From Deltaproteobacteria bacterium (lineage in GTDB: Bacteria; Desulfobacterota; Syntrophobacteria; Syntrophobacterales; Syntrophobacteraceae): 64,000 nt of DNA. The stretch spans positions 42,146 to 106,145 of the forward strand of contig JAJYDE010000005.1 in assembly GCA_021777755.1 (NCBI GenBank), given 5' to 3'. The first letter of the stretch is position 1. Every line of letters starts with the position of its first letter. Made by a program: the position numbers and the translations under genes. Positions 26,741 through 37,165 of this stretch are shown piece after piece. Below the pieces are notes generated by a model. The model worked only from the letters and a program-made list of their open reading frames with translations, ran no database searches and was not told the DNA's origin.

Positions 26741-27745
26741 ATGTCTGTGCGATTCGTAAAAAGCTCTGTAACCGCGTATGGCATTGCGCCATCGGATGAA
26801 AACCGCGCTTTGCGTCTGGTCGAGCTGTGCGGAAGAACGGCTTACAAATCCGAGGACAAAATCACCGGGGATTCGGCCAGAAAATTCGTGCTCATGCTGA
26901 AGTCGCACGGGCATCTGTCGGTGCTCGAACACAGCAACATCGTGCTAAGGGTCGAAAATGATTCGGCTGGGCGGGCCGGGGCCCAAGCGTCCCCGCTCAC
27001 CTATGAAAGCATGCTCGAAGCGCTTCGCGAAAGGCTCGGGTTTCACCGCATCCATCCGCTCGCCTCGGGCGGTTTTTTGATTTCGGGCAATTTTCGCGCA
27101 TGGTTCGACACCTTGGACCATTTGAAGCAGCACGATGGCATGCGCAAGTTTTTCCTCGAAAACCTCGGGCGTTTTTTCCCCGCGATCTTCGCGGGTGAGG
27201 GACTGGACGGGCAAACCGGTCCGCCCCCCTGCCGGGTTTCTCTCCTGGGCGAACAGGAACAGCTCGAACTGCTTAAAAGCAGCCCCTCTTTCGATCTTCC
27301 GGTCTTTGTGTTCAAGTTCGTTTGCGATCGCGGCATAACCCACGAAGTGGTGCGCCACCGGGTGTTTTCCTTCACCCAGGAAAGCACGCGCTATGTCAAT
27401 TACGGAAATCGGGGCCTGGAACTCATCCTGCCCGAGGAACTCTACGGATCATACGATGATCAAACGGGCGAGACGGCCTCCGAGGAGCTTCTCGCAGGCG
27501 AGTGGCGAAAGCGGGCCGAACTCATTTTTCACTGGTATGGCGAAGACCTCGCCCGGGGGTTGAGGCCCGAGATTGCACGCGACATTTTGCCCAACCTGCT
27601 CAAAAGCGAGCTTTTTGTGAGTGGCCGCTGGAGCGGCTGGCGCCATTTTATCACCCTTAGAGACGCGGCCCAGGCTCATCCTCGGATACGAACCATCGCC
27701 AAAGAGGTCAGAAAATATTTCGAGGGGCTGGGGCTTGGCTGTTGA
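26741..27745 (+). CDS. thyX: FAD-dependent thymidylate synthase
   Basis: ThyX makes dTMP from dUMP with methylene-tetrahydrofolate and a flavin. The defining motif RHRxxSxxxxSxR is present as 'VRHRVFSFTQESTRYVNY', and 'SHGHLSVLEHSNIVLRV' supplies the FAD-binding His/Glu region. At 334 residues it is longer than the usual 220-270. The extra length is in the middle and C-terminal parts. The ATG at 26741 (site 'aaagggggg') is used: the tracked ORF start at 26537 lies inside icd. It begins a three-gene dTMP module with a dUTPase and tmk. Confidence 0.95.
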   Translation: MSVRFVKSSVTAYGIAPSDENRALRLVELCGRTAYKSEDKITGDSARKFVLMLKSHGHLSVLEHSNIVLRVENDSAGRAGAQASPLTYESMLEALRERLGFHRIHPLASGGFLISGNFRAWFDTLDHLKQHDGMRKFFLENLGRFFPAIFAGEGLDGQTGPPPCRVSLLGEQEQLELLKSSPSFDLPVFVFKFVCDRGITHEVVRHRVFSFTQESTRYVNYGNRGLELILPEELYGSYDDQTGETASEELLAGEWRKRAELIFHWYGEDLARGLRPEIARDILPNLLKSELFVSGRWSGWRHFITLRDAAQAHPRIRTIAKEVRKYFEGLGLGC

Positions 27746-27746
27746 T

Positions 27747-28358
27747 ATGGACGGGAGTGAGCGTAGAGCGATGAGGGAGATATTTTCTCTTCAGCGGGAA
27801 CTCAATGTACACACGCTGGCAAATGCGGGCCGGGATTTCGAAGCCATTATGAACGATCCGGAGCAAAGGGGCGTCTGGATCGAAAACTACCGCAAGGCGC
27901 TTTGCGCCGAGCTGGCCGAATTGATCCGGGAAGTTCGCGAAAACGGCGCGGCGACCCAAAACGGGAAGGTCGAAATTGTCGATATGCTCCATTTTCTGGT
28001 GAGTCTATCCCAGCTCATCGGAGTTGCCCCCGAGGATGTTCCCTCCTTCCACCCGTCTGCCGGCGGGGATTCTTTCGAGTCCTGCGCCATAGATGCCTTT
28101 CTCGGGTTGGACGATCTGCAGGGAAGCCTCAAGTGGAAATGGTGGGCCAAAGGGGGCGGATTTAAACCCGAAAAGGCCAAAGGCGCCATCCTGGAGCTGT
28201 GGAGCGTGCTTTTTCGTATCTGCCTCCTTTTCAGGCTGGATTTCCAGGAGTTCAAGAAGATCTACATCGCCAAAAACAGAATCAACTTCGAGCGGCAGCG
28301 CAAAAATTACAATGAGGACACAAAGACCGAAGATGACAACCGCTCCATCCAGGTGTGA
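27747..28358 (+). CDS. Dimeric dUTPase (all-alpha NTP pyrophosphatase)
   Basis: The 203-residue protein matches the dimeric, all-alpha dUTPase family related to MazG: 'IFSLQRELNVHTLANAG' at the N-terminus, the metal-ligand helix 'NYRKALCAELAELIREV' and 'VEIVDMLHFLVSLSQL', and 'LKWKWWAKGGGFKPEKAK' later. It would hydrolyse dUTP to dUMP, the substrate of the ThyX just upstream. The ATG at 27747 follows the thyX stop directly; 27771 is an alternative start. The all-alpha form, unrelated to trimeric Dut, is less common in bacteria. Substrate assignment rests on family plus context. Confidence 0.85.
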   Translation: MDGSERRAMREIFSLQRELNVHTLANAGRDFEAIMNDPEQRGVWIENYRKALCAELAELIREVRENGAATQNGKVEIVDMLHFLVSLSQLIGVAPEDVPSFHPSAGGDSFESCAIDAFLGLDDLQGSLKWKWWAKGGGFKPEKAKGAILELWSVLFRICLLFRLDFQEFKKIYIAKNRINFERQRKNYNEDTKTEDDNRSIQV

Positions 28359-28361
28359 GCC

Positions 28362-29024
28362 ATGAACGATCCGGGACGCCTCGGGCCTTCAGGCCGGGCA
28401 AAATTCGTAAGTTTCGAAGGCATCGACGGCTGCGGCAAGAGCACCCTCATGGAGCGGTTGGCGGACTGGCTGAGAGGGGCCTCCATCGCCTGCGTCAGGG
28501 TGCGCGAGCCGGGCGGAACGGCGATCGGAGAAAAGGTCCGCCGGATTTTGCTCGATCCGGCTTCCTCCGAAATGGTCGGAAGAGCCGAGGTGCTGCTCTA
28601 TAGCGCCAGCCGGGCCCAACTTATCGAAGAGGTTATCGGGCCGGCGCTGGAAAAGGGGGCCTGGGTCCTTGCGGACCGGTTCATCGACGCCACCTTCGCC
28701 TATCAGGGGTTCGGGCGCGGCTTCGACCTGGAGCATCTGCAAATGATTCAGCACTGGGCCACGGGGGGACTCGTACCGGATAAGACGATTCTTCTCGATT
28801 GCGGGGTCGATCTGGCCACCTCCCGGCTGTGCGCGCGAGACGGTTCGACCAGGGACCGGATCGAGCGGGAGGACCGCGAGTTTCACAGCAGGGTGCGCGA
28901 GGGCTACCTGGCCCTGGCCCGCAAGGACCCGGCGAGATTTTTGGTCCTGGACGCCTCGATGGACCTCGAGGCGGTGGTGGAAGATTTTTATAACCGGTTC
29001 TGGTTGGCGCAAACCGGCAAATAA
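28362..29024 (+). CDS. tmk: Thymidylate kinase
   Basis: Tmk phosphorylates dTMP to dTDP. The 220-residue protein has Walker A 'FEGIDGCGKSTLMERL', the dTMP-binding 'DRFIDATFAYQGFGRGFD', and a lid 'CARDGSTRDRIEREDREF'. It lies three bases after the dUTPase stop, closing the module thyX-dUTPase-tmk, which carries dUTP to dTDP. A strong hairpin terminator follows. Confidence 0.95.
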   Translation: MNDPGRLGPSGRAKFVSFEGIDGCGKSTLMERLADWLRGASIACVRVREPGGTAIGEKVRRILLDPASSEMVGRAEVLLYSASRAQLIEEVIGPALEKGAWVLADRFIDATFAYQGFGRGFDLEHLQMIQHWATGGLVPDKTILLDCGVDLATSRLCARDGSTRDRIEREDREFHSRVREGYLALARKDPARFLVLDASMDLEAVVEDFYNRFWLAQTGK

Positions 29025-29057
29025 GAGGCGTCCCGCGCCAATGGGAAATCGTTGTGG

Positions 29058-29095
29058 AATCGGGTGCCCCGCGGTCGGGGTACCCGATTTTCTTG
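29058..29095. terminator. Bidirectional-type hairpin between tmk and acyl-CoA synthetase
   Basis: A 14-bp stem (aatcgggtgccccg / cggggtacccgatt, one G-T-type mismatch) with a 4-base loop is followed by 'ttcttg'. It lies between the convergent 3' ends of tmk and the acyl-CoA synthetase gene. Confidence 0.75.
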
Positions 29096-29116
29096 CAACA
29101 CCGTTTCCAAGCGGAC

Positions 29117-30733
29117 TTAGTTGACCTTGCGCTCCCGGCCCGCCCACTCTTTGTCACGCAACTTGAATTTTTGGATCTTGCCCGTGGCCGTCTTGGGCAG
29201 TTCTCCGAACTCCACCGATTTGGGCGCCTTGAAGCGAGCAAGATTTTCCTTGCAATAATCGATGATGTCCTTTTCCGCAAGGGTCCTTCCGGGCTTTAAC
29301 ACGACGAAAGCTTTGGGGACTTCACCCCACTTCTCGTCCGGGGTTGACACGACGGCCACTTCCAACACATCGGGGTGTTGGTAGATGCAGTTTTCCACCT
29401 CGACGGTGGAAATATTTTCGCCGCCGCTTATGATGATGTCTTTCTTGCGATCCATGATTTGGACGTAGTTGTCCGGGTGCACGGCGGCAAGATCTCCGCT
29501 GTGAAACCAGCCCCCCGCGAAGGCGATTTCCGTGGCCTTCGGATCCTTGTAATAGCCGAGCATGACGTTATTGCCGCGCATGACGATCTCGCCGATGGTC
29601 TTTCCGTCCCGGGCGACGGGTTCCATGGTAACGGGATCGACCACGTCCATATGGAGAGTGGTGACATAGGGGACGCCCTGGCGCGCCTTTATCTTGGCTT
29701 TTTCTTCGAGCGGAAGGTCGTCCCAGCGGCTCTGCCATTCGCAGATGCTGTGAGGGCCGTAGACTTCCGTCAAACCGTAGACCTGGGTGACGTTTACCCC
29801 CAACTCCTCCATGTTTCTGATAACCGCGGGAGCGGGGGGCGCTCCGGCCGTTATGACCTGGAGTTGCCTGTGAAATTTTACCTCTTTTGCCCCCGGATAA
29901 TTGGCCATCCCGATCAGTACCGTGGGAGCCGCACAAAGATGGGAAATATCTTCTTTTTCAATCAGCCGATAGATCTCTTCGGGAACGACCTTGCGCAGGC
30001 AAACGTGGGTCCCGCCCATCGCGGTCACCGCCCAGGTGTAACACCACCCGTTGCAGTGGAACATGGGCAGGGTCCATAGATAATTGGATTGCGAGGTGAG
30101 GCTGAATTCCACGGCTTCCCCGATGGCGTTTAGAAATGCGCCGCGGTGGTGGTACATCACACCCTTGGGCAATCCGGTGGTGCCGCTGGTATAATTGATG
30201 GTGGCCACCTGGTATTCGTCTTCGACAAGGGGGGCGATGGGCGAATCGGAGCCGGTTTTAAGAAACTCTTCGTATTCCATGCCGTCAAGGGGCCTCTCGG
30301 GGCTCACATCGCAGATATTGACCACCGTTTTGACATTGGTGAGTTCATCCATTACCGGTTTGACCAGATTGGAAAACTCGTTGTCCACGAAGAGAACTTT
30401 TGAGTCCGAATGATTTATTATGTAGGCTATCTCGCGGGAAGAGAGCCGGATATTTACGCTTACAAGGGCCGCGCCGATCATGGGGACCGCGTAGTGGGCT
30501 TCCAGCATGGGCGGGGTGTTGGGACAGATGAAGGCGACCTTGTCGTCTTTGCCCACCCCGAGTTTTTGCAGGGCGGAGGCCAAACGGTTCACCCGGTTGT
30601 GGAACTGCCGGTAGGTAAAGCGCTTTTCCTCGTAGACAACGGCAATTTTGTCCGGATAGGTCGTCTCACTGCGGATGAGAAAACTTACGGGAGTGAGAAC
30701 ATCGAAAAAGACCCTGTTTTTATCTTGAGACAT
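29117..30733 (-). CDS. Acyl-CoA synthetase (AMP-forming)
   Basis: This is a 538-residue adenylate-forming ligase that activates a carboxylic acid to acyl-CoA through an acyl-AMP. Motifs: P-loop 'INYTSGTTGLPKGVMYHH', 'QVYGLTEVYGP', the hinge 'DRKKDIIISGGENIS' and the catalytic Lys in 'PKTATGKIQKFKLRDKEW'. It is of the AlkK/medium-chain or fatty-acyl type rather than acetyl-CoA synthetase. The ATG at 30733 with 'gaagggagaag' is used instead of the tracked 30784. The chain length of the substrate is not visible. Monocistronic in this window. Confidence 0.93.
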   Translation of the reverse strand: MSQDKNRVFFDVLTPVSFLIRSETTYPDKIAVVYEEKRFTYRQFHNRVNRLASALQKLGVGKDDKVAFICPNTPPMLEAHYAVPMIGAALVSVNIRLSSREIAYIINHSDSKVLFVDNEFSNLVKPVMDELTNVKTVVNICDVSPERPLDGMEYEEFLKTGSDSPIAPLVEDEYQVATINYTSGTTGLPKGVMYHHRGAFLNAIGEAVEFSLTSQSNYLWTLPMFHCNGWCYTWAVTAMGGTHVCLRKVVPEEIYRLIEKEDISHLCAAPTVLIGMANYPGAKEVKFHRQLQVITAGAPPAPAVIRNMEELGVNVTQVYGLTEVYGPHSICEWQSRWDDLPLEEKAKIKARQGVPYVTTLHMDVVDPVTMEPVARDGKTIGEIVMRGNNVMLGYYKDPKATEIAFAGGWFHSGDLAAVHPDNYVQIMDRKKDIIISGGENISTVEVENCIYQHPDVLEVAVVSTPDEKWGEVPKAFVVLKPGRTLAEKDIIDYCKENLARFKAPKSVEFGELPKTATGKIQKFKLRDKEWAGRERKVN

Positions 30734-30902
30734 AACGGCTTCTCCCTTCGCCTGGCATCGGCATATTGCAAACGGAATCGGCATGAGTTTTGAAATTGCA
30801 TCTTAAGAAGCGATTTCGAAAGAAAAACACACTTTCATCGCGATTTGCAAGGGATTTTTTCCGCCGTATGGAACTTTTGGCTGTTCTTGCAACCGGCCCG
30901 GT

Positions 30903-31337
30903 TCAACCGATTGCCCGATCCACAGACCACTTTCCGCCTCCGGCGACCATGAGGGCGAGCGCCATGCCCATCACGAGCAGGTGATATTCAAAACCTTCGC
31001 CGTGTTGATTTCCAAACCAGTTCATGAAGAATCCGTTTTGCCAGTGAACCAGGTAAACCGCCCCGATCATGTCGCAAAAAATCCCGAAGGCGCAAAGCCG
31101 GGTGCAAAAGCCCGCGATAAGGCCAAGGGCACCCAAAGATTCCGCGGCAATGACGAGCAGGGTCAAAACAGCCGGGACATGCCACATTTTGGAGAACATG
31201 ACGAGAGTGGCCGCTACGCCATGGCCGCCAAACCAGCCCAAAAGTTTCATGGCGCCGTGGGGGAATATGACCCCGCCCAGAGTCACCCGCACGATCAGAT
31301 TTTGCCAGCAATCATCGGTCTTAAAAAACCAGTTCAT
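30903..31337 (-). CDS. DoxX family membrane protein
   Basis: A 144-residue integral membrane protein with four predicted helices ('LIVRVTLGGVIFPHGAMKLL' begins the DoxX core). DoxX-family proteins are linked to thiosulfate:quinone oxidation in archaea and to redox stress in others, but most have no assigned reaction. The strong site 'aaaggagg' precedes the ATG. Divergent from thiE. Confidence 0.85.
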   Translation of the reverse strand: MNWFFKTDDCWQNLIVRVTLGGVIFPHGAMKLLGWFGGHGVAATLVMFSKMWHVPAVLTLLVIAAESLGALGLIAGFCTRLCAFGIFCDMIGAVYLVHWQNGFFMNWFGNQHGEGFEYHLLVMGMALALMVAGGGKWSVDRAIG

Positions 31338-31483
31338 ATTCCACCTCCTTTGATAAGTTCGTCGCCTTTTCCCTTTATCTTTGAAGATATCGTAATATAT
31401 GACCTCACAAGGCCCATGTCTCCGGGCAGGAAAATTTTTAAGGGCTGAAAAATTATTTTTCTCACACCCCGCAGGAGAATTTA

Positions 31484-32146
31484 ATGCAACGAGATGAAAG
31501 GAAATTGCTTTTTGAAAATATCGATATCTATCCGGTTACTTGCAGCAGACTCTCCAACGGAAGGACCGATCTGGAGGTGCTCGAAGCTCTGATCGAAGGC
31601 GGGGCGCGCATCGTTCAACTAAGGGAAAAGGAACTCTGCGAGAGGGATTTTTTCCTCCTGGCCGAAAAATTCAGAGAAATAACGGCCAAAGCCGGCATGC
31701 TGCTCATCATAAATGACCGGGTGGATGTGGCCCTTGCCGTGGGCGCCGACGGGGTCCACCTGGGCCAGGATGATTTACCTTTGCGGGCCGCAAGATCGCT
31801 GGCCCCTGGTCTTCTCCTGGGGGTCTCATCCCACAATGGGCGGGAAGCCTTGCGCGCCCAGGCCGAGGGGGCCGATTACGTCAACATCGGCCCGATCTTC
31901 CCCACCGGGACCAAAGAAGGCCTCACGGGCTTTCTCGGCCCGGAGGCGATTTTGGGAATAGCCCCCCTTCTGCGCATTCCCTGGACCGTAATGGGCGGAA
32001 TAAAGGAGGCCAACCTGGGGCGGCTCCTCGCGGTCGGGGCGAGAAAGGTCGCCGTTGTTACCGCCTTCACACAGGCGCCCCGGATCTCCCTGGCTGTAAG
32101 AGCCTTTCGGGAAATCATGCGCGAGTGGAACGTTAAAAACGAATGA
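31484..32146 (+). CDS. thiE: Thiamine phosphate synthase
   Basis: ThiE joins the thiazole and pyrimidine units to give thiamine monophosphate. The 220-residue TIM barrel has 'GGARIVQLREKELCERDF', 'LLIINDRVDVALAVGADGVH', 'LGQDDLPLRAAR' and the phosphate loop 'ADYVNIGPIFPTGTKEG'. No other thiamine gene or obvious TPP riboswitch is adjacent. The ATG is preceded by 'caggag'. Confidence 0.94.
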   Translation: MQRDERKLLFENIDIYPVTCSRLSNGRTDLEVLEALIEGGARIVQLREKELCERDFFLLAEKFREITAKAGMLLIINDRVDVALAVGADGVHLGQDDLPLRAARSLAPGLLLGVSSHNGREALRAQAEGADYVNIGPIFPTGTKEGLTGFLGPEAILGIAPLLRIPWTVMGGIKEANLGRLLAVGARKVAVVTAFTQAPRISLAVRAFREIMREWNVKNE

Positions 32147-32173
32147 AGAGCGACTTTTGTCCCTATGAAGTTC

Positions 32174-32201
32174 TTGATTTTTGAGGTTGTCGATTTATAT
32201 T
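32174..32201 (+). promoter_or_regulatory. Predicted sigma-70-type promoter for groESL
   Basis: A -35-like ttgatt and a -10-like tatatt are separated by 16 bases, and the CIRCE operator starts three bases after the -10. This is the canonical position for HrcA repression. Confidence 0.6.
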
Positions 32202-32203
32202 GA

Positions 32204-32230
32204 TTAGCACTCGGTTGAAAAGAGTGCTAC
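32204..32230 (+). promoter_or_regulatory. CIRCE operator (HrcA-binding inverted repeat)
   Basis: The sequence ttagcactc-N9-gagtgctac matches the CIRCE consensus TTAGCACTC-N9-GAGTGCTAA with one base different in the right arm. HrcA binds it and represses groESL under non-stress conditions. The hrcA gene itself is not in the window. Confidence 0.95.
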
Positions 32231-32288
32231 CATAATACCCGACAGCCCTGCGGGGCAAATCCATCAAAAGTTTAAGGAGTCCAACTAA

Positions 32289-34299
<2,011 letters not shown>

Positions 34300-34330
34300 A
34301 AGCGCGAGTGGCAGGTAGCTAATAGCAAGA

Positions 34331-34387
34331 AGCGGGGAGTGTGGAGCGGGAAGAAAGTACTTCCTGCCGCCTCCCCGCTATTTTTTT
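34331..34387. terminator. Hairpin between groEL and the convergent glycosyltransferase gene
   Basis: A 9-bp stem agcggggag / ctccccgct with a long internal region is followed by a run of T on the plus strand. The glycosyltransferase stop codon lies within the right arm, so the structure may serve both strands. Confidence 0.65.
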
Positions 34388-35394
34388 GGCCAACCGCTTA
34401 TCAACGGCAGCTCATGCCCTTCGGGCCGCGGCGTATCGTCTCCGGGCTCCCTTTGTTTTTCCAGGTCCGTATGCCTCCTGTTCCTTTCACCGGCAAAAGG
34501 GATGCTGCGATCGAAGCGCAACTGCGCGATCTGCTCCGAGACAAGCCCTATTAGAAAAATCAGCACGGCAAAGACCATCAGCATCTGCGAGGTCGGACCG
34601 TAGCGGCCGTGCAGCACGAAAATCTTGAAAAGACCATATCCCAGCCCTGCGAGAAAAGTGAGCGCGCTGGCGGGAAGGAAAATCTTCAGCGGCGAAAACA
34701 ACGTGGTTATTTTGAAAATAATGAGAAGAAAACGGACTCCGTCGCGAAAAAGACGGATATTGCTCCTTGTGCCCTCGACCCGTTGCGGACTTTTTATGGG
34801 CAGGTAGGTCAGGCTGTAGCCCGAGCGCACCGTGGCCAGGGTTATGGTCGTGGGGTAGGAGAAGGTGTTGGGGAGAAGAGAGATGAATTCCTTGGCGACT
34901 CCGGCCCTTATTGCCCGAAAGCCCGAGGTGAGATCGTCGATCTTGCGACCGCACACATAGGAGGCAAAACGGTTGTAAAATCTATTCGCCAGGTTTCGGT
35001 GAAGGCTTGATTCCGAACCCGAGGTCCGAGCGCCAACGGCCATGTGATAGGTTTCCAGTAAATCGAGCAGGGCCGGGATCTCTTCGGGAGGGTGCTGGCC
35101 GTCGGCGTCGAGCATGACGAGCAGCGCGCCCCTGGCATTTCTTATGCCGGTCTTTACGGCCGCGCCGTTTCCAATGTTGTAGGGGTGGCACAAGACGGTC
35201 GCCCCGGCTTTCCAGGCCGTATCGGCTGATCCATCCGTAGAGCCGTCATCGACGACAATGATTTCATGGCTGCGTCCGGTATCCTTCAGCACTTTTCGAA
35301 TCCGGGGCAGTATCGATTGGATCCCCCGGGCCTCGTTTCTGGCGGGTATTATGACGCTGACCTGGGGCTTTTCCGGAGAGGTCCTTTGATGCAC
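34378..35394 (-). CDS. Glycosyltransferase family 2, polyprenyl-phosphate type, with C-terminal membrane helices
   Basis: The 338-residue protein has a GT2 catalytic domain: 'VSVIIPARNEARGIQ', 'IIVVDDGSTDGSADTAWKAG', 'MLDADGQHPPEEIPALLDLL' (metal-binding DAD). Two C-terminal membrane helices follow ('IFLPASALTFLAGLGYGLFK' and 'MLMVFAVLIFLIGLVSEQIA'). This layout fits DPM1/ArnC-like enzymes that load a sugar onto a lipid carrier. The tracked start (35682) gives a meaningless N-terminus. A GTG at 35394 with 'aaaggagccaat' just ahead fits the domain start and is preferred. Confidence 0.9.
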   Translation of the reverse strand: MHQRTSPEKPQVSVIIPARNEARGIQSILPRIRKVLKDTGRSHEIIVVDDGSTDGSADTAWKAGATVLCHPYNIGNGAAVKTGIRNARGALLVMLDADGQHPPEEIPALLDLLETYHMAVGARTSGSESSLHRNLANRFYNRFASYVCGRKIDDLTSGFRAIRAGVAKEFISLLPNTFSYPTTITLATVRSGYSLTYLPIKSPQRVEGTRSNIRLFRDGVRFLLIIFKITTLFSPLKIFLPASALTFLAGLGYGLFKIFVLHGRYGPTSQMLMVFAVLIFLIGLVSEQIAQLRFDRSIPFAGERNRRHTDLEKQREPGDDTPRPEGHELPLISGWPKK

Positions 35395-35702
35395 ATTGGC
35401 TCCTTTTCGCCTTATCCTGCCTGAAGGGGGCGGCAATCCTGGGGAAAATGCACTGCTGCGGGGTAGGAAGGAGGCGGCAAAGAGGGTCCTCCGACCACCC
35501 GGCTTGGGTTGTGTGTACTGGCAAGCAGAGCACGATTCATGCCGCCGAAAATATTCGAAGAGAAAAGAAAATGCAAGAAAATGAGCCCGGGGTCGATTCG
35601 GGCGCCTACAGCCCTCCACTGGGTTATTGAAAAGAGGGACGTTACAAATTAAAATAAACGGGTTGCCACGCTTAAATTGCAATCATACAAGGAATACATG
35701 CC
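35395..35702. other. Divergent intergenic region before def
   Basis: About 310 bases between a minus-strand glycosyltransferase and def. The last 70 bases are A/T-rich ('acaaattaaaataaacggg') and probably hold the def promoter. Only very short ORFs occur here and none is supported. Confidence 0.35.
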
Positions 35703-36239
35703 GTGTCGCTTTTACCCATATGCATTTATCCGGACTCGGTTTTGCGTCGAAAGGCCGAGCGCATCGAAAATATCGACGAGCAGATTCAGTGTCTTATAGA
35801 TGACATGATCGAGACGATGCATGAGGCGCCCGGGATAGGTCTTGCGGCCAACCAGGTGGGGCGGCCCGTGAGGCTGGTGGTCCTCGATGTCGAGCGCCGG
35901 GAACCGGGCCGGGGGCTGCTGGTGCTCATCAATCCCGAGCTTGTCGGCGCGGCGGGCACGACGAAGTCCGAGGAAGGCTGTCTTAGCATACCGGGTTATT
36001 TCGCGGGGGTGGTCCGTCACCAGGAAGTGGTGGTGCGGGCTCTGGACCGGGAGGGCAAAGAGATTGAAATAGCCGCCGACGGTCTCCTTGCGATTTGCCT
36101 CCAGCATGAAATGGATCATCTGGACGGCAAGCTTTTTATCGACCGGATCAGCCGGATTTCCAGGGACATTTTCAAGAGAAAATGGAAAAAGAAGTTGAAG
36201 GAGGAGGAGGGGGTGGAAGCGCAATCGTGCCTGGACTAG
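35703..36239 (+). CDS. def: Peptide deformylase
   Basis: Def removes the N-formyl group from new proteins. The three diagnostic motifs are present: 'GIGLAANQVG', 'EEGCLSIPG' (metal Cys) and 'QHEMDHLDG' (metal His pair and catalytic Glu). 178 residues is normal. The start is GTG after 'aaggaa'. A Lys/Glu-rich C-terminal tail is caused partly by the purine-rich ribosome site of fmt inside its 3' end. First gene of def-fmt-DUF116-rsmB. Confidence 0.97.
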   Translation: MSLLPICIYPDSVLRRKAERIENIDEQIQCLIDDMIETMHEAPGIGLAANQVGRPVRLVVLDVERREPGRGLLVLINPELVGAAGTTKSEEGCLSIPGYFAGVVRHQEVVVRALDREGKEIEIAADGLLAICLQHEMDHLDGKLFIDRISRISRDIFKRKWKKKLKEEEGVEAQSCLD

Positions 36240-37165
36240 TATTTTTTGGAACACCCGATTTTGCGGTTCCATCGCTTCGAAAATTGATCGAAAGCGGCGC
36301 GGATATCCGCCTTGTGATCACCCAACCTGACCGGGCAAGCGGCAGGGGTCGAAAAATCCATCAGTCTCCCGTCAAAGTGTTGGCTCTCCAAAAGGGGCTT
36401 CCCGTCTACCAGCCTGAGCGCGTGAGGGGCGAGGAGGTGATCGAAACTATTCGATCCCGCGGGGCTCAGTGCGCCGTGGTGGTAGCTTTCGGCCAGATTC
36501 TTCCCCAAGCGCTTCTGGATATATTTCCGCGCGGAGCTTTGAATGTCCACGGCTCTATTCTGCCCGGGCTGCGCGGGGCGGCGCCCGTTCAGCGGGCCAT
36601 AATGGCGGGGGAAAAAAAGACGGGCATCTCGATAATGCTTCTCGATCCCGGCCTGGATAGCGGTCCGGTGCTTTCGCAGGCGGAAACGGCAATCGGTCCT
36701 GAAGACACTTTCGGCGCTGTTTATTCCAATCTCGCCAGGCAAGGCGCCGAACTGCTCTGGAGCACTCTGGAAGGCTGGGGGGCGGGGCGGATTTCACCTC
36801 TTGCCCAGGACGACCGCCTGGCAACTTACGCTCCCGCCATAAAAAAGGAAGAATTGCGGATTAATTGGCATTCTCCGGCAAAACAGATTATAAATCAAAT
36901 CCGTGCCTTTGATCCTGGGCCCGGGGCGTGGTTTTCCCTGGGTGGAAAAAGGGTCAAGTGTTTCCACGCCGCTCCGATCTCCTGGGCGGCCGCCGGCGGC
37001 GGAGCCGGCGAAGTGATCGGGATGGCCGATTGCGGCCTGATCGTCGCGGGGGGCTGCGGCGGATCTCTTTGCCTGGGAGAGCTTCAAATGGAGGGAATGC
37101 GGCGCATGAGCGCGAGTGAGTTTACTCGCGGCAGGCCTATACCGCAAGGTTCATTGCTGGAATGA
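36227..37165 (+). CDS. fmt: Methionyl-tRNA formyltransferase
   Basis: Fmt formylates initiator Met-tRNA, the partner reaction of Def. 'LVFFGTPDFAVPSLRKL' is the N-terminal Rossmann start, 'VVVAFGQILPQALLDIFPRG' and 'ALNVHGSILPGLRGAAPVQR' the catalytic core (HGS..P.LRG). The tracked ORF begins at 36182 with a poly-Gly tract that seems to be untranslated ribosome-site DNA. The GTG at 36227 gives a normal N-terminus (about 312 residues), overlapping def by 13 bases. Confidence 0.95.
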   Translation: MPGLVFFGTPDFAVPSLRKLIESGADIRLVITQPDRASGRGRKIHQSPVKVLALQKGLPVYQPERVRGEEVIETIRSRGAQCAVVVAFGQILPQALLDIFPRGALNVHGSILPGLRGAAPVQRAIMAGEKKTGISIMLLDPGLDSGPVLSQAETAIGPEDTFGAVYSNLARQGAELLWSTLEGWGAGRISPLAQDDRLATYAPAIKKEELRINWHSPAKQIINQIRAFDPGPGAWFSLGGKRVKCFHAAPISWAAAGGGAGEVIGMADCGLIVAGGCGGSLCLGELQMEGMRRMSASEFTRGRPIPQGSLLE

